DNA of 64,000 nt from UBA12077 sp963665525 (GTDB lineage: Bacteria; Bacteroidota; Bacteroidia; Bacteroidales; UBA12077). Under the pieces are notes generated by a model. The model worked only from the letters and a program-made list of their open reading frames with translations. It did not search any database and was not told the DNA's origin. The position numbers were made by a program, and so were the translations under genes. Shown piece after piece: positions 26,513 to 33,421 of this stretch. The stretch covers positions 2,046,001 through 2,110,000 of the forward strand of contig OY762280.1 of NCBI GenBank assembly GCA_963665525.1, written 5' to 3'. Positions within the stretch are counted from its first letter, which is position 1. Each line of letters opens with the position of its first letter.

Positions 26513-26983
26513 ATGAAAAGAACAACTATATATTTAATTTTATTCTTAGTAACTACAAGTACAGCCATTTCGCAGAATATTGTAAAGAAAGATGGTAAGT
26601 ACTATGATGAAAATAACGAGTTATACTCGGGGAAATACTATGAGTATTTTGAAAATGGTAACACTAAACTTATTGCTAGTTTAAAAGACGGTATACAAGA
26701 TGGTATAACCACAATCTTTTTTGAAAATGGAGCAAAGAATGAAGTTCGAGCATATAAAGCAGGTGAAATGCATGGGACATGGATTACCTGGAATGAATCT
26801 GAAGTTAAATTAGCTGAAGCTAATTATGAATCTGGCGAAAAACATGGTAAATGGTACATATGGGATGAAAAAGGCACCTTACGATATGAAATGGAATATA
26901 CCAATGGTGTTAAATCTGGTTTGTGGAAAATGTATAATGAAGCCGGAGAATTAATCAACGAAAAGAATTACTCAGATAGATAG
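26513..26983 (+). CDS. Secreted MORN-like repeat protein (YwqK-type)
   Basis: 156 residues. A signal peptide (about 1-20, ending TAISQN) is followed by five or six repeats of roughly 22 residues built on Y-x-x-G-x-x-x-G-x-W/T-x-x-x-x-x-x-G (for example SGEKHGKWYIWDEKGTLRYE and NGVKSGLWKMYNEAGELINE). Automatic pipelines often call such proteins toxin-antitoxin YwqK family antitoxin, but the signal peptide and the absence of a toxin gene argue against that here. It is a probable periplasmic or surface scaffold protein of unknown role. It is flanked by a hairpin upstream and a good terminator downstream. Confidence 0.7.
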   Translation: MKRTTIYLILFLVTTSTAISQNIVKKDGKYYDENNELYSGKYYEYFENGNTKLIASLKDGIQDGITTIFFENGAKNEVRAYKAGEMHGTWITWNESEVKLAEANYESGEKHGKWYIWDEKGTLRYEMEYTNGVKSGLWKMYNEAGELINEKNYSDR

Positions 26984-27005
26984 TTCTTTTATTAAATTAG
27001 TAACT

Positions 27006-27035
27006 AAACCCTTGAGTAAAATCAAGGGTTTTCTA
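27006..27035. terminator. Bidirectional terminator
   Basis: Perfect 10-bp stem AAACCCTTGA (27006-27015) / TCAAGGGTTT (27022-27031), T-rich on the plus side. It separates the MORN-like gene from the convergent M23 peptidase gene, whose stop begins at 27033. Confidence 0.85.
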
Positions 27036-27731
27036 TTTTAGTTTATTTATCTTCAGAATTAAATTTGGATCAATACATAATTTATGAAAATATTCTTTTG
27101 CTGATGGCGGTGCTACTCCCGGAAAGTCTCCATGATTACCTAAAATATCGGTAATAATCTGAAAATGTAAATGAGACGGCCAACCACCATTAATACTGGA
27201 ATTTCCAATCTCGGCGATAACATCTCCTCTCCTAACCTGCTGTCCTATTTCTTTATCACTTATAGATTCAAGACTCAAGTGACCATACAAAGTATAAAAG
27301 GTTTCGCCCTCGATTAAATGTTCTAAAATTAATGTTGGTCCATAATCACCAAAATTTTCATTGTTCTTAAAGCTATGAATCACACCTGGCAATGGAGAAT
27401 ATATTGGAGTTCCTTCTTTTACCCAAATATCAATACCTAAATGTATGCTGCGCGGTTCTCCTTCGTTATCAAAATGCTTACTACGTTTATAGATTAACCT
27501 GTCCTCGAAATAACCTCCAACACCCACCGTTTTTTTCTCTTGCTTTAGAGTTCTCAATACATAATTTGCTAAATCTTCAGTACTATCCAAATCAATATCC
27601 TGCAATTCAATATTTAGCTCTGAAAAATCAAAAACATATACGTTCTTATCAGAAAATTCAATATCAATTACTCTAGAAAAAAAATCCCTGTTATCCTTTA
27701 ATATTTTTATAACTCGGTCAGCTTTATCCAT
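27033..27731 (-). CDS. M23 (LytM-type) metallopeptidase without a signal peptide
   Basis: 232 residues. The LytM core is complete: His97 and Asp101 in HLGID, His151 in YGHLS, and H187-x-H189 in SHLHF, the zinc ligands and catalytic histidine. The family cleaves peptide cross-links in peptidoglycan. Unlike most M23 enzymes it has no signal peptide, membrane helix or LysM domain; the first 60 residues are acidic and soluble (DKADRVIKILKDNRDFF). Either export uses another route, or the protein acts on a cytosolic substrate. Convergent with the MORN-like gene and followed on the same strand, upstream, by the small CarboxypepD-like gene with its own terminator. Confidence 0.88.
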   Translation of the reverse strand: MDKADRVIKILKDNRDFFSRVIDIEFSDKNVYVFDFSELNIELQDIDLDSTEDLANYVLRTLKQEKKTVGVGGYFEDRLIYKRSKHFDNEGEPRSIHLGIDIWVKEGTPIYSPLPGVIHSFKNNENFGDYGPTLILEHLIEGETFYTLYGHLSLESISDKEIGQQVRRGDVIAEIGNSSINGGWPSHLHFQIITDILGNHGDFPGVAPPSAKEYFHKLCIDPNLILKINKLK

Positions 27732-27780
27732 AAACTATTTTTTATGCAAGTTACTCAAAACTGCATTTAAAGTAAAGACT

Positions 27781-27811
27781 AAAAATAAAAAAGCCCGGGT
27801 ATTTCCCGGGC
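27781..27811 (-). terminator. Terminator of the small CarboxypepD-like gene
   Basis: On the minus strand GCCCGGG (27811-27805), loop of 5, CCCGGGC (27799-27793), then TTTTTT ATTTTT. It is very GC-rich against its surroundings. It lies 28 bp past the stop at 27839. Confidence 0.92.
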
Positions 27812-27838
27812 CACTTATATGGATTTATTAATTTTTCC

Positions 27839-28195
27839 TTATTCGATAATACTTTCAATTTTTACATCAACAGTATTCGATTTTGTTAAACAAACATTTA
27901 CTGTTTCAACTTTCTTTTTATATGAAATATAAGAAGTAGTAATTTCTAATTCACCTTCTCTTACTCCATTGATTTCAAAGTTTCCTTCAAAATCAGTATA
28001 AACACTTTTTTCAATTCCCTCAACAGAAACTTTTACTCCCGCTAATGCTTCGCCTGTAATATTATCTAGAACTTTTCCGGAAACTGAAGTTGTCATCATT
28101 ACACTTTCTGCTGCTCCGCTTTCTTCGTTTGCTGCATTTGCAAATGATACTGAGAAAACAACTAAACTTACGATTATTATTGCTATCTTTTTCAT
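27839..28195 (-). CDS. Small secreted stand-alone CarboxypepD_reg-like domain protein
   Basis: 118 residues. Residues 1-21 are a signal peptide (ending FANAAN). Residues 36-115 match the carboxypeptidase-regulatory-like beta-sandwich that usually precedes TonB receptor plugs: SGKVLDNITGEALAGVKVSV, YTDFEGNFEINGVREGELEI, YISYKKKVETV. Here the domain stands alone. Pre-protein length equals one domain. It is a single-gene unit with a strong terminator. Upstream (28286-28302) lie minus-strand hexamers in 11-bp phase like those before the PiT, lipoprotein and porin genes, so it may belong to the same regulon, perhaps modulating the receptor. Function unknown. Confidence 0.75.
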   Translation of the reverse strand: MKKIAIIIVSLVVFSVSFANAANEESGAAESVMMTTSVSGKVLDNITGEALAGVKVSVEGIEKSVYTDFEGNFEINGVREGELEITTSYISYKKKVETVNVCLTKSNTVDVKIESIIE

Positions 28196-28285
28196 TTTTA
28201 TCTTGTATTAATTATTTACTTTTTTATTTACACTACAAATGTAAGTTCCTAATATTATTCGAATATTATCCCTTAATAACATTTG

Positions 28286-28302
28286 TGTTAAGTTTATATT
28301 AA
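28286..28302 (-). promoter_or_regulatory. Two TTAAxx hexamers, 11-bp period, minus strand
   Basis: Read on the minus strand: TTAATA (28302-28297), 5 bp, TTAACA (28291-28286), about 95 bp before the small CarboxypepD-like gene. A further TTAACA lies at 28322-28317, out of phase. Weaker evidence than the other three sites. Confidence 0.35.
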
Positions 28303-28392
28303 TACAATGTTAGCTTTGTTAACTAAATGTAATCTTGATTAACGAATATACGTTTCTTGATTTCTTACTACCAAATATAATCAGGTAAATAA

Positions 28393-28869
28393 CTATTTTA
28401 GGAGTAATTCCAGATCATCTTCATAATCTAATTGTAAGTCTTCGTGTAATTTCGAAATTGCAGCTTTAATTAAATCAACCTGGCGAGCATAAAGATTTCT
28501 AATAGCCAGACTCTTAAATACACTTGGAGTAAACTTTCTTAGTTTCAAACAAAAATAGATAAGCAATTCTACTTCAGTCTGTTTGTTTTGGGAATATCGG
28601 ATATACTTTTTAGTTAAAGTGAGTGTTTTCCGAATACTCTTTTTTATATAATAAAAACTGGTTCGATTAATTCCTTTAAACTGTTCATCTATTTCTTCTT
28701 TAACACTCCTTATATAGCCAGCCTCATCATCCGATTCAAATAAAAGGTAAGTTAATAATTCCTTATTTTCTTTCTTAAATCGTGCTAAACGCAAACATAT
28801 TTCTAATAATTCCTTAGGTGAACGTGTTATTAATTCCTGCTTAATTTCTTTTGCAGTTGCTGCTTTCAT
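28393..28869 (-). CDS. Conserved-looking helical hypothetical protein
   Basis: 158 residues, strongly charged, predicted almost wholly alpha-helical (for example RSPKELLEICLRLARFKKENKELLTYLLF and RKTLTLTKKYIRYSQNK). There is no signal peptide, membrane helix or catalytic motif. I do not recognise a named family, though the sequence style resembles uncharacterised single-copy Bacteroidota proteins. It is encoded just downstream (55 bp) of a small membrane coiled-coil protein on the same strand, so the two may work together. Confidence 0.6.
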   Translation of the reverse strand: MKAATAKEIKQELITRSPKELLEICLRLARFKKENKELLTYLLFESDDEAGYIRSVKEEIDEQFKGINRTSFYYIKKSIRKTLTLTKKYIRYSQNKQTEVELLIYFCLKLRKFTPSVFKSLAIRNLYARQVDLIKAAISKLHEDLQLDYEDDLELLLK

Positions 28870-28924
28870 ATAGAATAAAACTTTGTATTTTGAATAAAGT
28901 TATGCAGTAAAGGTAGAAATAAAT

Positions 28925-29257
28925 CTAAAGATTACTATCCACAATTAAAGTTGAGTCAACCAAATATAATGAGTCTAAGAACTGAAGTGAATCTTGTAAT
29001 TTTCTTTGCAGAAGCTCTTGTTCTACAAGTTCGAAACGTTTTATTAATAACTTATACTCTTCTTTTATTGACTCTTGTTCTTTTAGCAAAATTTTATTTT
29101 TCTCTCCTATCTCATAATATAAAACTGCTCTATCCACAAGAACTCCAAGAAAAAAAAAGATGATAATTAGTATGGTAGATTTTGTTTTACTCACTGCCAA
29201 TATATTTGTTACTAATTTAAACAGATGATACAAATTATCAAAATAATTAAACATCAA
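28925..29257 (-). CDS. Small single-span membrane protein with coiled coil
   Basis: 110 residues. One transmembrane helix (about 27-45, TKSTILIIIFFFLGVLVDRAV) is followed by a charged heptad-like region (about 50-95, KNKILLKEQESIKEEYKLLIKRFELVEQELLQRK). There is no signal cleavage site. The plan recalls small FtsL/FtsB-like or gliding accessory proteins, but no specific similarity can be claimed. An alternative start at Met2 is possible. It is divergent from the porin gene; their 154-bp gap contains the candidate Pho box. Confidence 0.55.
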   Translation of the reverse strand: MMFNYFDNLYHLFKLVTNILAVSKTKSTILIIIFFFLGVLVDRAVLYYEIGEKNKILLKEQESIKEEYKLLIKRFELVEQELLQRKLQDSLQFLDSLYLVDSTLIVDSNL

Positions 29258-29333
29258 TAAATTACCTTACAACTAAGATATGATGAATAATAATAAAAAG
29301 ATATGTTGCTTTATTCATATGATATTTATTAAC

Positions 29334-29378
29334 TTAACATTAATTTAATATTACCAATGTTAATTTAATGTAATATTG
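29334..29378 (+). promoter_or_regulatory. Pho-box-like hexamers plus -7 element before the porin gene
   Basis: TTAACA (29334), 5 bp, TTAATA (29345-29350), then 20 bp to TAATATTG (29371-29378), a near match to TAnnTTTG. This places the repeats at the position where PhoB-type activators replace the -35 contact. TTAATTTAAT also occurs at 29340 and 29360. The porin ATG is at 29412. Confidence 0.5.
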
Positions 29379-29411
29379 CGAGCAAAAATAAATTCTAAAT
29401 CTCTTAGTAAA

Positions 29412-30425
29412 ATGAAAAGAAACTTACGATCTGTTCTGATAATAATCGTTGTGTTAGTGTTTTTTTCTAATAAGCTTTGGTCTCAGGAACAAGAAAATGA
29501 ATTTAAACCTTCAGGGCATGTTTATGGAAAGGTTTATAGTAATTTTCATTATCAATTATTTATGGAAGATGGCGAATCTGCTTTTGCTGTAGATAGAGCA
29601 TACTTTGGATATGAATACTTTGTATCAGAAGAATTTACAGTAAATCTAAAACTAGATATTGGTAGCCCAAACCAAGATTCTCAATACGATATCTTAAAAA
29701 GATACGCATATTTTAAAAACGCGGCATTAATCTACAAAAAGGATCATCTTAAAGTTAGTTTTGGTTTAATAGACTTAATGCAATTTAAAATACAAGAAAA
29801 CTTTTGGGGACACAGATATATTTATAAATCATTTATGGATAACCATAAGTTTGGCAGTAGTGCCGATTTAGGAGCATCTTTATCATATAAATTTAATGAT
29901 ATTGTATCTGCCGATTTTACTGTAATGAATGGAGAAGGCTACGACCAGTTACAAGCCGATAATAACTACAAAAGTGGATTAGGAGTTTCTATATTTCCTA
30001 TTAAAGGATTAACAACAAGAATATATGTCGATTATACTGAACAAAGCGAAATACAAACAACATGGTCTGGGTTTATTGGATATGATTTTAAGAAAATCGC
30101 TAAACTTGGAGTAGAATACAATTATCAAGTTAACAATAAATACAAAACAGATCATGATCTACATGGATTCTCTACTTACGCTTCATACAATGTATCTAAA
30201 AAATGGGAACTTTTCGGTCGTTACGACAAATTATGGTCAAATAAAATCGATGGAGAAGAATATGATTGGAATATAAATAAAGATGGAAGTGCAATTATAG
30301 CAGGCATCCAATTTAAACCACATAAAAATATAAATATTGCGGCAAACTATCAGGATTGGTATCCATATGCAAAAAACATGGATAATGAATCTTATTTTTA
30401 TTTAAATCTTGAATACAAATTTTAA
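29412..30425 (+). CDS. Outer-membrane porin (OprO/OprP-like)
   Basis: 337 residues from the ATG at 29412; an in-frame TTG at 29376 would add 12 residues but overlaps the promoter-like sequence, so I reject it. A signal peptide ends about SNKLWSQEQ. The mature protein alternates polar and hydrophobic residues with aromatic strand ends (GHVYGKVYSNFHYQLF, FKIQENFWGHRYIYKSF, VGYD-like turns) and finishes YFYLNLEYKF with terminal Phe, so it is a 14-18-strand barrel. It resembles the phosphate/pyrophosphate-selective porin O/P family in size and layout. The beta-helix lipoprotein gene follows 11 bp later, clearly co-transcribed. Phosphate selectivity is inferred from context. Confidence 0.75.
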   Translation: MKRNLRSVLIIIVVLVFFSNKLWSQEQENEFKPSGHVYGKVYSNFHYQLFMEDGESAFAVDRAYFGYEYFVSEEFTVNLKLDIGSPNQDSQYDILKRYAYFKNAALIYKKDHLKVSFGLIDLMQFKIQENFWGHRYIYKSFMDNHKFGSSADLGASLSYKFNDIVSADFTVMNGEGYDQLQADNNYKSGLGVSIFPIKGLTTRIYVDYTEQSEIQTTWSGFIGYDFKKIAKLGVEYNYQVNNKYKTDHDLHGFSTYASYNVSKKWELFGRYDKLWSNKIDGEEYDWNINKDGSAIIAGIQFKPHKNINIAANYQDWYPYAKNMDNESYFYLNLEYKF

Positions 30426-30436
30426 TACCAGGACTT

Positions 30437-31789
30437 ATGAAAATAAATATACCAATCATATTTAAGATTTTATTGATTGCTTTAATAGCTGTTTCGTGTC
30501 GAAAAAGTGATATTGTAGTTGATAGTGCAAATACTGTTACCGACGATGGAAGTGGAACAGGAACAGTTACCTGGGAAGCCGGGAAAGAATATATTTTAGA
30601 AGGATTTGTTTTTGTAAATCCGGGACAAACGCTAACAATTGAGCCCGGAACTATTATCAGAGCTCGTACCGGTCAGGGAGAAAATGCTAGTGCATTAATA
30701 GTGGCCCGTGGAGCCAAAATTATTGCCGAAGGAACACAAGAAAATCCAATTATTTTCACTGTTGAAGGTGATGATCTGGAAGGATCTGTACCTATTGAAG
30801 CCAGAGGTTTATGGGGAGGAGTTATTATATTAGGAAATGCTCAACTAAATAGTGAATTTAATGAATCAAAAATCGAAGGGATTCCATTATCTGAATCCCG
30901 AGGTATATATGGTGGCTCAATTAATAATGACAATTCAGGTATCTTAAAATATGTTTCGATTCGCCATGGAGGGACAAACATAGGCGAAGGAAATGAAATT
31001 AACGGACTCACTTTAGGTGGAGTAGGTTCCGGAACTACTATCGAATATATAGAGGTTATATCGAACGAAGATGATGGGTTTGAGTTTTTTGGAGGAACAG
31101 TTAATTGCAAATATCTTGCATCAGCATTCTGTGGTGACGATGCCTTTGATTTTGATGAAGGTTATCGCGGTAAAGGACAGTTTTGGCTAGCTATTCAGGC
31201 ACCCTCTTTAGGTGACAACTTAGCCGAACATGATGGAGGAACAGATCCTGTTTATGGAGAACCATTCTGTATTCCTGAAATATATAATGCAACATATATA
31301 GGAAATGGTCAACTTAGTTCATCTAATCTTATGATTTTTTCTGATGATGCAGGTGGAAAATACTATAATTCAATTTTCACAAATCAACCTGGAGGTGTTG
31401 AAATTGAATATAATGATGGATTTAATGATAGTTTTCATCAGTTTGAGGTTGGCAATTTAGTTTTTGAAAATAATATCTTTTATAATATTGAAGGAAATAA
31501 TAGCTCGAATATTTTATCGGCATTTAATGAAAACAGCGATCCTTTGGCATCTCAACAATTAGCATTACAAAACTATTTTATTAATGCCGGAAACGAAACA
31601 TCTAATCCTGGTATCACCATCACAGAATCAGATTATGATGTTATTCCAAATAACAGTGTTGAAAATAATCTGGCTAATTATCCTGATGAATGGTATGATC
31701 CTGTTACATTTAAAGGAGCTTTTAACCCTAATGGTTATAACTGGCTTGAAGGATGGTCGATATTAACCCAGTCTGAAAAAATACGATAA
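30437..31789 (+). CDS. Beta-helix lipoprotein, paralogue of the one at 21.9 kb
   Basis: 450 residues. Lipobox AVSC (Cys at about residue 21). Without the Ig-like domain of its paralogue, it goes straight to the beta-helix: GQTLTIEPGTIIRAR, SALIVARGAKIIAEGTQ, and RHGGTNIGEGNEINGL from residue 176, identical over that stretch to the paralogue's residue 298 onward, followed by DDGFEFFGG. The C-terminal third differs (GYNWLEGWSILTQSEKIR). It is encoded 11 bp after the porin gene. The pair porin plus lipoprotein mirrors the pair lipoprotein plus TonB receptor 8 kb earlier, which suggests two routes for one class of ligand. Role not proven. Confidence 0.75.
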   Translation: MKINIPIIFKILLIALIAVSCRKSDIVVDSANTVTDDGSGTGTVTWEAGKEYILEGFVFVNPGQTLTIEPGTIIRARTGQGENASALIVARGAKIIAEGTQENPIIFTVEGDDLEGSVPIEARGLWGGVIILGNAQLNSEFNESKIEGIPLSESRGIYGGSINNDNSGILKYVSIRHGGTNIGEGNEINGLTLGGVGSGTTIEYIEVISNEDDGFEFFGGTVNCKYLASAFCGDDAFDFDEGYRGKGQFWLAIQAPSLGDNLAEHDGGTDPVYGEPFCIPEIYNATYIGNGQLSSSNLMIFSDDAGGKYYNSIFTNQPGGVEIEYNDGFNDSFHQFEVGNLVFENNIFYNIEGNNSSNILSAFNENSDPLASQQLALQNYFINAGNETSNPGITITESDYDVIPNNSVENNLANYPDEWYDPVTFKGAFNPNGYNWLEGWSILTQSEKIR

Positions 31790-31812
31790 TCAGTAAAAAA
31801 TATTGATGCAAA

Positions 31813-31848
31813 AAAATGTCATGCTAAATAAATATAGCATGACATTTT
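31813..31848. terminator. Bidirectional terminator
   Basis: Perfect 14-bp stem AAAATGTCATGCTA (31813-31826) / TAGCATGACATTTT (31835-31848), with A tract left and T residues right. It separates the lipoprotein gene from the convergent DUF4301 gene. Confidence 0.9.
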
Positions 31849-31871
31849 ATTATATTTTACCTGCTTATATC

Positions 31872-33398
31872 TTACTGATGCTCTGATCTTAACAAATCAT
31901 TCACCGTTTTTACCGGATTAAATGTTAAAATTGGGACTTCAACAAAAATAGTATTCCAATGTGCCATAGCACCATTCCAAAGACCCGGCAATTCCTGTGC
32001 CTTTAAATCTTTACCGTCTTTCGATTTTTTAGAAATAAAACCTGTATTTAAGTCTCGGTATTTCAGTAAATCAAATTGATCTCCATTATGATCTTTAATC
32101 GCACAAACTAAATCAACAGGATTAAAGTGTGAAGATGATTTTAATACTTCCATTTGATCTGCATTCTCTTGATCAATCTGTGACGATTCTACAATCTGAA
32201 GATCAACCGACCCATCCGATTGTTTCACCCAAAATGGTCCTCCTCCGGGCTCCCCTTCATTCTTCACCATTCCACATACACGAATAGGCCTATTTAAAAT
32301 CCCCAATAGGAATTTTGCATGCGTTACAGTTTCCATTCGTTCATACTTCACAAAATCATAACACAAATCATTTTTAATAAATTGTTCTATTTCGTCAAAT
32401 AACTCTTCGTTAAAATCATTCGATTCCAGATCATGAATATAATTAAAGATTCTTTCCTGAAACGACAAGAGAACACCAGCTAAAACTTTCTTATATTGGA
32501 TTGTTGTATCTTTTAATTTATCAGGCACTACATTATCGATATTCTTAATAAAAATGATCTCAGCATTTAAATCATTGAGGTTTTCGATTAAAGCTCCATG
32601 CCCACCCGGACGAAATAGTAAACTACCATCGTCGTTTCTAAAAAGCTCGTTGTTTAACTCAACAGCAACCATATCAGTCGATGGCTTTTGTTGCGAAAAA
32701 GTTATCTCAAACTTAACTTTATATTCTTGTTCTAAACTTTTCCTTATTTGCTGAAATACATCATTAAATAGTTTCTGATGTTCAGGTGATATCGTAAAAT
32801 GTATTTTTACAATTCCATCTGATGTTTTGGCATATTTAATTCCTTCGATTAAATGTTCTTCAAAAGCAGTTCTTATTTTCTTTTCATAATTATGAAATGC
32901 TAAAACACCTTTAGGTTTTTGTCCATAATTTATGCCATCTTCAAATAAGAAAAACTTTAATATCTCCTTATATTTGCCCTGCTCAATTAAATCCTCAATC
33001 TTTAAATTAATTGATTCTATTGCAGATTTCAATTCTCCATAAAATGCAAACTTTTTAATATTCTGAAAAAATCTTTTAACCTCTTTATCTTTAATATCAT
33101 CTATACCGGCATATTGTTCTTTTGCTTGTTCGTAAAATTCAAACAGAAACTTAAACATTCTTGATGCTGCTCCCGATGCAGGTACAAACTTTAAAGTATC
33201 AGGATTTAAATCATCATATAACTTTATATAAGCATGAACTTCATCTTGATTTAACTGAATGATTCCATTGTTTATACTTGCTGGTTTAGATACATTCAAA
33301 AATCGAAAACCTTCAATAAAATTCTGCACTTGAGCTTTTACTTGATCTTCAGTTAATCCTTTATTTATAATCTGTTGAGTATCTTTTTCTGAAAACAT
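31872..33398 (-). CDS. DUF4301 family protein
   Basis: 508 residues, soluble. The segment LKFVPASGAASRMFKFLFEF (about 75-94) and the later LFRPGGHGALIENLNDLNAEIIFIKNIDNVVPD are the two conserved blocks of DUF4301, a Bacteroidota family. PASGAASRM and RPGGHGALIEN look like nucleotide- or sugar-phosphate-binding loops, and the second block resembles nucleotidyltransferase-type folds, but I know of no established reaction. It is encoded 23 bp after the TonB receptor gene on the same strand, likely in one transcript. Length is typical. Confident of family, no function claimed. Confidence 0.85.
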   Translation of the reverse strand: MFSEKDTQQIINKGLTEDQVKAQVQNFIEGFRFLNVSKPASINNGIIQLNQDEVHAYIKLYDDLNPDTLKFVPASGAASRMFKFLFEFYEQAKEQYAGIDDIKDKEVKRFFQNIKKFAFYGELKSAIESINLKIEDLIEQGKYKEILKFFLFEDGINYGQKPKGVLAFHNYEKKIRTAFEEHLIEGIKYAKTSDGIVKIHFTISPEHQKLFNDVFQQIRKSLEQEYKVKFEITFSQQKPSTDMVAVELNNELFRNDDGSLLFRPGGHGALIENLNDLNAEIIFIKNIDNVVPDKLKDTTIQYKKVLAGVLLSFQERIFNYIHDLESNDFNEELFDEIEQFIKNDLCYDFVKYERMETVTHAKFLLGILNRPIRVCGMVKNEGEPGGGPFWVKQSDGSVDLQIVESSQIDQENADQMEVLKSSSHFNPVDLVCAIKDHNGDQFDLLKYRDLNTGFISKKSKDGKDLKAQELPGLWNGAMAHWNTIFVEVPILTFNPVKTVNDLLRSEHQ

Positions 33399-33421
33399 TG
33401 TTCTGTTTTTTGCTGATAAAA

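Noticed and set aside
26513..26983. Toxin-antitoxin system antitoxin (YwqK name)
   Set aside because: The protein has a signal peptide and MORN-like repeats, and no toxin gene lies next to it. The name is a pipeline habit rather than evidence.
29376..29411. TTG start extending the porin by 12 residues
   Set aside because: The extension overlaps the promoter-like TAATATTG and would put a charged stretch before the signal peptide. The ATG at 29412 gives a normal signal peptide.
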